From Lustribacter sp049512335 (lineage in GTDB: Bacteria > Vulcanimicrobiota > Vulcanimicrobiia > Vulcanimicrobiales > Vulcanimicrobiaceae), in contig JBEKXE010000138.1 in assembly GCA_049512335.1 (NCBI GenBank), positions 1 through 11,600 of the forward strand: DNA of 11,600 bases. The letters run 5' to 3'. The position numbers and the translations under genes are program-made. Of this stretch, positions 8,054-11,600 are shown piece by piece. The first letter of the stretch is position 1; each line of letters starts with the position of its first letter. The notes below the pieces were generated by a model. It made no database searches. It was given only the letters and a program-made list of their open reading frames with translations, and had not been told where the DNA came from.

Positions 8054-8432
8054 CGCGACGCCGCTCCTGACCGCCCACGCACCCGCCCCGGTTGGACCCT
8101 ATAGCCAAGCGATTCGCAGCGGCGGCTTCATCTTCTGCAGCGGACAAGTCGGGCTCGACCCGGCAACCGGAAAGCTCGTGGACGGCGGCGTCGCGGAACA
8201 AACGCGGCGCGTGCTGGATAACCTCGCCGCCGTGCTCGCCGGCGCCGGACTCACCCTTGCCGCCATCGTGAAGACGACGATCTTCCTCGTCGACATCAAC
8301 GACTTCGCGGCGGTCAACGCCGTCTACGGCGAGCGCTTGGGCAGCCCGCCGCCGGCCCGTTCCACCGTGGCCGTCGCGGCGTTACCACTAGGCGCGCGGG
8401 TCGAGATCGAAGCCGTCGCCGGCACCGGATAA
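8046..8432 (+). CDS. RidA-family (YjgF/YER057c/UK114) enamine/imine deaminase
   Basis: The 128-residue product has normal RidA length and motifs. RidA trimers hydrolyse reactive enamine/imine intermediates released by PLP enzymes, sparing other PLP enzymes from damage. Seen here: VGPYSQAI (16-23) with Y19, FCSGQVGLDP (30-39), and the C-terminal signature PARSTVAVAALPLGARVEIEAVA (103-125). R105, which binds the substrate carboxylate, and E120, which positions the water, are both present, so deaminase activity is likely. The position equivalent to E. coli C107 is T107, a substitution also tolerated in active-site-conserved relatives as far as I know. It starts inside the reductase gene (ATG 8046, stop of the reductase at 8053), indicating coupling. 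A PLP decarboxylase is encoded nearby on the other strand, a sensible source of the compounds RidA clears, though RidA is usually a general housekeeping protein. Confidence 0.93.
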   Translation: MPDATPLLTAHAPAPVGPYSQAIRSGGFIFCSGQVGLDPATGKLVDGGVAEQTRRVLDNLAAVLAGAGLTLAAIVKTTIFLVDINDFAAVNAVYGERLGSPPPARSTVAVAALPLGARVEIEAVAGTG

Positions 8433-8450
8433 GGCAAGGCAAGCGGTGAT

Positions 8451-8475
8451 GGAGCGAGCGCAGTGGTATCGCTCC
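8451..8475. other. Inverted repeat between RidA gene and fumC
   Basis: GGAGCGA at 8451-8457 can pair perfectly with TCGCTCC at 8469-8475 across an 11-base loop. It is followed by five A residues rather than T, so it is not a standard intrinsic terminator for the plus strand. It sits 19-43 bases after the RidA stop and about 41 bases before the fumC start. It could be an RNA processing or leader structure, an operator, or chance. Confidence 0.45.
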
Positions 8476-8507
8476 AAAAAGATAACAGCAATTGCGACTC
8501 TTAAACT

Positions 8508-8513
8508 AGGAGA
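8508..8513 (+). promoter_or_regulatory. Ribosome binding site of fumC
   Basis: AGGAGA ends three bases before the ATG at 8517, in a locally AT-rich leader (8476-8510). It is the clearest Shine-Dalgarno sequence in the window and supports this start. Most other genes here have weak sites, which suggests that fumC is translated well. Confidence 0.7.
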
Positions 8514-8516
8514 ACG

Positions 8517-9920
8517 ATGAGCACGACGCTCAATGGTGCCGGAACGCGCACCGAATCCGACACAATGGGCAAGATCGAGGTCCCGAACGATCGCTACTAC
8601 GGCGCGCAATCGGCTCGATCGCTGATCCACTTCGACATCGGCCACGACGTGATGCCGCCCGAAGTCATCAAGTCGCTGGGCACGCTCAAGAAGGCCGCCG
8701 CGCTCGTCAACCACGACCTCGGCAAGCTCGACGACGAAAAGACCAAGCTCATCGTCGCGGCCGCCGACGAAGTGATCTCGGGGAAGCTCCTCGACCATTT
8801 CCCGCTGCGCGTGTGGCAAACCGGCAGCGGCACGCAGACCAACATGAACGCCAACGAAGTCATCTCGAACCGGGCGATCGAGATGGCCGGCGGCGAGATG
8901 GGTTCGAAGAAACCGATCCATCCCAACGACCACGTCAACATGTCGCAGTCGTCGAACGACACGTTCCCGACCGCGATGCACATGGCCGCTGCGGCGGCGA
9001 TGGTCGCGATGATCCCGCAAGTCGAGAAACTGCGCGACGCGCTCGACAAGAAAGCCACCGAGTGGGCAGGGATCGTCAAGGTCGGCCGCACGCATCTGCA
9101 AGATGCCACGCCGCTCACGCTGGGTCAGGAATTCTCCGGCTACGTCACGCAGCTCGACCGCGACATCCAGCGCTGCCGCGAGACGCTCGACGGCTTGTAC
9201 GATCTCGCGATCGGCGGCACCGCCGTCGGTACGGGGCTCAACGCGCATCCGGAATTCGCCGACCGGGCGGCGCGCAAGATCGCCGAGCTGACGGGGTTAC
9301 CGTTCCGCTCGCATCCGAATAAATTCACGGCGCTCGCCTCGCACGACGAAGTGATCTACGCCTCCGGTGCGCTCAAGACGCTGGCCGCCACGCTGATGAA
9401 GATCGCCAACGACATCCGCTGGCTCGGCTCGGGTCCGCGCGCCGGCATCGGCGAATTGATCCTGCCGGAGAACGAGCCGGGTTCGTCGATCATGCCGGGC
9501 AAGGTCAACCCCACGCAGTCCGAAGCGATGACGATGGTCGCCGTGCAAGTCTACGGGAACGATCTCGCGATCTCGTTCGCCGGCTCGCAAGGCAACTTCG
9601 AGCTCAACGTGTTCAACCCGGTCATGATCGTCAACTTCTTGCAGTCGACGACGCTGCTGCGCGATGTCTGCCGCTCGTTCCGCGAACACCTCGTCGAAGG
9701 TCTGGTGCCGAACGAAGCCGTCATCAAGCGCTACCTCGACGAATCGCTGATGCTCGTCACCGCATTGGCTCCGCACATCGGTTACGACAAGGCCGCGGAG
9801 ATCGCCAAGAAGGCCAACCACGAGAACAAGAACCTCAAGGAAACGGCGCTCGAGCTCGGCTACGTCACCAGCGAGGATTTCGACCGGTTCGTCGTCCCCG
9901 CCGACATGACACACCCTTAA
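8517..9920 (+). CDS. fumC: Class II fumarate hydratase (fumarase C)
   Basis: The 467-residue product is full length for class II fumarase, the oxygen-stable, iron-free tetrameric enzyme that interconverts fumarate and L-malate in the TCA cycle. Signature segments are all present: GSGTQTNMNANEVISNRA (103-120), HPNDHVNMSQSSNDTFPTAMH (135-155), the catalytic-histidine segment GRTHLQDATPLTLGQEFSGY (190-209, H193), and the fumarase/aspartase signature GSSIMPGKVNPTQ (322-334) with the catalytic serine in the flexible loop (S323, or S324). The N-terminal EVPNDRYYGAQSARS and the HPNDH active-B-site segment point to fumarase rather than aspartase or argininosuccinate lyase. ATG 8517 is preceded by a good AGGAGA site. 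It follows RidA by 84 bp and may be read from its own promoter or from the reductase-RidA transcript. A strong terminator follows 31 bp after the stop. Confidence 0.97.
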   Translation: MSTTLNGAGTRTESDTMGKIEVPNDRYYGAQSARSLIHFDIGHDVMPPEVIKSLGTLKKAAALVNHDLGKLDDEKTKLIVAAADEVISGKLLDHFPLRVWQTGSGTQTNMNANEVISNRAIEMAGGEMGSKKPIHPNDHVNMSQSSNDTFPTAMHMAAAAAMVAMIPQVEKLRDALDKKATEWAGIVKVGRTHLQDATPLTLGQEFSGYVTQLDRDIQRCRETLDGLYDLAIGGTAVGTGLNAHPEFADRAARKIAELTGLPFRSHPNKFTALASHDEVIYASGALKTLAATLMKIANDIRWLGSGPRAGIGELILPENEPGSSIMPGKVNPTQSEAMTMVAVQVYGNDLAISFAGSQGNFELNVFNPVMIVNFLQSTTLLRDVCRSFREHLVEGLVPNEAVIKRYLDESLMLVTALAPHIGYDKAAEIAKKANHENKNLKETALELGYVTSEDFDRFVVPADMTHP

Positions 9921-9951
9921 CACTTTTCGGCATTTACAAGAACCATACACA

Positions 9952-9986
9952 AAAAGTGAGCCAGCACCGCGTGCTGGCTCACTTTT
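9952..9986. terminator. Bidirectional intrinsic terminator after fumC
   Basis: A perfect 16-bp stem pairs 9952-9967 with 9971-9986 around a CGC loop. Its core is GTGAGCCAGCAC against GTGCTGGCTCAC. It has an A-run on the left and a T-run on the right that are themselves part of the stem, so it can act on either strand. It lies 31 bp after the fumC stop and 49 bp before the diguanylate cyclase start, so those two genes are separate transcription units. Confidence 0.92.
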
Positions 9987-10035
9987 CCGCTTCATCGCCG
10001 GTAGTAGGCGCTTGCTTTCTGCCGAAACTTAGAGT

Positions 10036-11445
10036 GTGAGAGCATCGCTGGATACGGCCGAGGTAACCGACGGGACCGCCCCGGCCGGCGAGTTCGGCCG
10101 CGTCCTTCGTTTCGGACTGGGGCTGCTTTTGTTTGCCCTGGTCATCACGCCGGTTGCCGGCATCGACCTAGGTGTCTCGTATCCGGTCTTCGCGATGCTT
10201 GCGACGGCCACGATCACGACAGCCGCGATCACCGCGCTGCTCCTGCTCGTTCAAGCTCGCGCGGTCCGGTCGGTGCCGACGGCCGTGCTCGGCACCGGGT
10301 TCGCCTTTGCAGCCGCTGCGATGGTCCCGTATACGCTGCTTTTTCCGGGCGTCGTCCCCGGTCTCGGTACGGCGCTCGGCGCGAGTCCGACGGCGTACCA
10401 GTACCTCTGGATGCTGTCACGAACCGGATTGCTCGTTGCGCTGCTCGCCTATCAGTGGTTGCGTATGGCCGAACGCAGCGAGCCGCTGGCCGGAGGCCGT
10501 GGGCGGTCGGCGATCGGCGGGCTGGTCGCTGCATACGTCGTGCTCACACCGGCGGCGATTTGGTTACCCCGTCTCCCCCCGACCATCGAAGACGGAAAGT
10601 GGTCGCCGATCTTCCTTCAGCTCATGGTGCCGGCGATCGTTCTCCTGGCGGCAGCATCGGTCGTCGAAACGATCAGATCCCGCAAGCGCGCCAACGTGCT
10701 CGACGCCTGGGCCGCGATGATTCCCTTTGGGATCATCGTGGAGACGTACCTGGCGCTGGTCGGTATCTCACGCTTCACCAGCGGTTGGTACGCATCGCGC
10801 GTCGTCGTGCTGTTTGCCACCAGCGCGGTGTTGACCGTGTTGCTCGTGCAAGCTGCGCGCCTCTACGCCGACTTGATCGAACGGGCGGTCGTACTCGAAG
10901 GCGAGGCCCATACCGACACGTTGACCGGCCTGCCGAACCGGCGCCGTTTCGACGAGGAGTTCACCCGCGCGTTTGGTTCCGCGATTCGACGTTCGAGTCC
11001 GATCGGCATCGCGGTGATCGACATCGACTTCTTCAAGAACTACAACGACGCGCTCGGCCACCAAGCGGGTGACGAGGCGCTGCGACGCATCGCCCGCGCG
11101 ATCGCCGAATCGGTCGAGCGCAGCGGCGACTTCGCCGCGCGTTACGGCGGCGAGGAGTTCGTTGTGATCCTCGAGGACACCACGCTGGCCGGTGCCGCCG
11201 GCGTCGCCGAGCGGATCCGCAACGCGGTGCTCGAGGCCGGCATCGCCGCTCCGGGCGGCGGCCTGCTCTCGGTGAGCGTCGGCGTCGCCGCGCGCTTACC
11301 GGGCAGCACCGGCGAAGCGCTGCTGCGCCAAGCCGACGCCGCGCTCTACGACGCCAAACGCAACGGCCGCAATCGCGTGTCCAGCTGGCGCTCGCAGGAA
11401 ATCGCCCCGATCGGCAGCGCCTTCGACGACCCGGTGCTGGACTAA
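10036..11445 (+). CDS. Multi-pass membrane diguanylate cyclase (GGDEF domain)
   Basis: The 469-residue product makes the second messenger c-di-GMP from two GTP. The N-terminal part has about eight hydrophobic segments (roughly 23-43, 49-73, 83-105, 124-141, 160-178, 192-211, 226-245, 255-273), resembling MASE-type integral-membrane sensor modules. I cannot name the type with certainty, though MASE4 is plausible. The GGDEF domain covers about 290-450: TDTLTGLPNRRRF (293-305), metal-binding D329 in VIDIDFFKNYND, and the active-site GGEEF at 371-375. An RSGD inhibitory-site motif (R362, D365) sits five residues before GGEEF, so product inhibition is expected. All key residues are present, so the enzyme should be active. 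No EAL or HD-GYP partner lies nearby. The start is GTG 10036 with a weak ribosome site; it leaves a short soluble N-terminus before the first membrane segment. It is monocistronic as far as the window shows. Confidence 0.94.
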   Translation: MRASLDTAEVTDGTAPAGEFGRVLRFGLGLLLFALVITPVAGIDLGVSYPVFAMLATATITTAAITALLLLVQARAVRSVPTAVLGTGFAFAAAAMVPYTLLFPGVVPGLGTALGASPTAYQYLWMLSRTGLLVALLAYQWLRMAERSEPLAGGRGRSAIGGLVAAYVVLTPAAIWLPRLPPTIEDGKWSPIFLQLMVPAIVLLAAASVVETIRSRKRANVLDAWAAMIPFGIIVETYLALVGISRFTSGWYASRVVVLFATSAVLTVLLVQAARLYADLIERAVVLEGEAHTDTLTGLPNRRRFDEEFTRAFGSAIRRSSPIGIAVIDIDFFKNYNDALGHQAGDEALRRIARAIAESVERSGDFAARYGGEEFVVILEDTTLAGAAGVAERIRNAVLEAGIAAPGGGLLSVSVGVAARLPGSTGEALLRQADAALYDAKRNGRNRVSSWRSQEIAPIGSAFDDPVLD

Positions 11446-11459
11446 GCAACGTACTGACG

Positions 11460-11514
11460 CCACGGTCGTTGTCGCCACGGTCGTATTTGGCCACGGTTGT
11501 TTTCACCACGGTCG
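11460..11514. repeat. Four short CCACGGT direct repeats
   Basis: CCACGGTCG or CCACGGTTG begins at 11460, 11475, 11491 and 11506, giving a period of 15-16 bp just after the diguanylate cyclase stop. All copies have one orientation and no inverted partner is present, so they do not form a hairpin. The spacing is about 1.5 helical turns. They could be a protein-binding array or a small degenerate tandem duplication. Confidence 0.75.
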
Positions 11515-11523
11515 CGGCCCAAC

Positions 11524-11600
11524 TGTCATCCCGAGCGTTGTCGAGGGACAGCCACGATTATAGAACGTTAGAGATAACCGACTCGATCGCGAGCGAAGCC
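11524..11600. repeat. Further copy of the window-start repeat, cut by the window end
   Basis: The first 26 bases (11524-11549) are identical to the left ends of the units at 27, 140 and 254, in the same orientation. After 11549 the sequence diverges, with an AT-rich stretch around 11556-11576, then regains the GATCG...GCGAGCG flavour of the unit middle. The right terminus CTCGGAATGACA is not reached before the window ends. The copy starts 78 bp after the diguanylate cyclase stop. Confidence 0.8.

Noticed and set aside
8451..8480. Intrinsic terminator after RidA
   Set aside because: The hairpin is followed by A residues, not T, on the plus strand, and on the minus strand the T-run lies on the 5' side.
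1..11600. Composite transposon or island bounded by the direct repeats at both window ends
   Set aside because: There is no transposase or integrase, base composition is uniform, the genes are mostly housekeeping or signalling, and the repeats look like a dispersed intergenic family.

Overview
This is an ordinary-looking chromosomal window from a GC-rich bacterium. It holds eight protein genes, tightly packed and in short mixed-strand groups. A family of roughly 100-bp palindromic repeats occurs at both ends. GC-rich codon use, tandem intergenic TGTCATCCCGAG...CTCGGAATGACA repeats and large PAS/GAF/SpoIIE signalling proteins resemble environmental high-GC lineages such as Eremiobacterota/WPS-2 (Vulcanimicrobiota). 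That placement is an impression from style only; an actinobacterial or chloroflexotal origin is not excluded.

Layout. 1-404: an array of one partial and three complete repeat units. 405-2542 (minus): a MetE-C-like zinc methyltransferase followed, with a TGATG stop/start overlap, by a zinc-free quinone oxidoreductase-like enzyme. 2618-5566 (plus, divergent): a soluble PAS-GAF-PAS-GAF-SpoIIE phosphatase fused to an RsbW-like ATPase. 5535-6956 (minus): a group II PLP amino-acid decarboxylase, whose end overlaps the end of the phosphatase gene by 32 bp. 6992-8432 (plus): an aldo/keto reductase overlapping a RidA-type imine deaminase by 8 bp, with class II fumarase following at 8517-9920. A strong bidirectional hairpin terminator lies at 9952-9986. 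10036-11445 (plus): a multi-pass membrane diguanylate cyclase. 11446-11600: four short CCACGGT repeats and the start of another copy of the large repeat.

How the genes may work together. The two signalling proteins (a partner-switch phosphatase/ATPase and a c-di-GMP synthase) are probably independent. The decarboxylase, reductase and RidA could form a loose amine/carbonyl metabolism module: decarboxylation of an amino acid, reduction of an aldehyde or ketone, and clearance of reactive imines. This rests on adjacency alone. Fumarase serves the TCA cycle. I found no RNA genes, CRISPR array, transposase, phage genes or toxin-antitoxin pair. No clearly undescribed system is visible; the repeat family and the one-protein partner switch deserve the most attention.
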